From NCBI GenBank assembly GCA_035258565.1, contig DATFXF010000068.1, positions 1 to 7,162 on the forward strand: a stretch of 7,162 nucleotides of DNA, read 5' to 3'. A model generated the notes under the pieces. That model saw nothing but the letters and a program-made list of their open reading frames with translations. It did no database searches and had not been told where the DNA came from. This DNA is from DATFXF01 sp035258565. Lineage in GTDB: Bacteria > Acidobacteriota > Terriglobia > Acidiferrales > UBA7541. Shown one piece after another: positions 6,887-7,162 of the stretch. Position numbers and translations under genes: made by a program. The first letter of the stretch is position 1; every line of letters begins with the position of its first letter.

Positions 6887-7162
6887 TCAGGCAAGCGGGC
6901 GATCGGTTTCCACCTCTTTCAGGAAGGGGATGACACCGGGAATCAGCCACTTCTGCCACATCTCGTCCACTTTGCCCTGGAAGTAGTCGATGTCCTCGTC
7001 TTTGAAGTGTGCAAAGCGCCCCTGTTTCAGCAGGTAGTCTCGCACCGGAAAGCGCTTATAGCGGCCCTCGGCGATTTCCTTGGTCTTGCCGTACAATTTC
7101 AGAACACCCTCTTCGACCTCGTACAGCGGCCAGACTCCAGTCTTGACTGCCAACTCACCCAT
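6887..7162 (-). CDS. 2-oxoacid:ferredoxin oxidoreductase, beta (TPP) subunit, C-terminal part
   Basis: The last 91 residues of a protein that continues beyond the window edge; the ATG at 7162-7160 is most likely an internal Met. The segment GELAVKTGVWPLYEVEEG is characteristic of the beta subunit of pyruvate- and related 2-oxoacid:ferredoxin oxidoreductases, where it follows the TPP-binding domain. Next come RKP-like basic residues (YKRFPVRDYLLKQGRF), a feature of the family tail, and an amphipathic C-terminal helix (DIDYFQGKVDEMWQKW). The enzyme decarboxylates a 2-oxoacid on thiamine diphosphate and passes electrons through FeS clusters to ferredoxin in the cytoplasm. The TPP site and cluster Cys residues are not in view, so substrate cannot be assigned: pyruvate, another 2-oxoacid or oxalate are all possible. 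The OFA transporter directly downstream favours oxalate oxidoreductase, but this is context only. The other subunits would be expected upstream, outside the window. Confidence 0.8.
   Translation of the reverse strand: MGELAVKTGVWPLYEVEEGVLKLYGKTKEIAEGRYKRFPVRDYLLKQGRFAHFKDEDIDYFQGKVDEMWQKWLIPGVIPFLKEVETDRPLA

Overview
The window is GC-rich and reads like part of a soil or environmental bacterial chromosome. The gene content fits Acidobacteriota (Bryobacter/Solibacter-like): a many-bladed BNR/Asp-box propeller protein, a small membrane-anchored protein with an Ada-like C-terminal module, and a GT2 glycosyltransferase of the type with a TPDRY...GHNSSYKR signature. This assignment rests on remembered family resemblance only. 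No marker gene, tRNA, rRNA, CRISPR array or insertion sequence was seen.

Left part (1-2767, + strand). The window opens inside a hybrid sensor histidine kinase whose HATPase and receiver domains are visible. A 473-base stretch with no convincing gene follows. Next come a 97-residue membrane-anchored small protein (1347-1640) and a GT2 glycosyltransferase gene (1872-2767). The glycosyltransferase is broken: its N-terminal half stops at 2376-2378 and its C-terminal half continues in another frame, with an expected central segment missing.

Middle (3040-5070, + strand). A 676-residue exported protein carries 12 Asp-box motifs at a regular spacing of about 40-50 residues. It is interrupted once by an Ala/Lys-rich low-complexity insert. 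It has a good ribosome binding site, and a weak terminator-like hairpin lies upstream of it.

Right part (5314-7162, - strand). A two-gene block runs towards the middle. The 3' end of a 2-oxoacid:ferredoxin oxidoreductase beta subunit is followed 19 bases later by an oxalate/formate antiporter (OFA) family transporter. The pairing suggests uptake and ferredoxin-linked oxidation of a small 2-oxoacid or dicarboxylate, with oxalate the most attractive candidate. The blocks converge at 5071-5313.

No clearly new biological system is visible. The points most worth a second look are the oxidoreductase-transporter pair, the deleted core of the glycosyltransferase, and the insert in the propeller protein.
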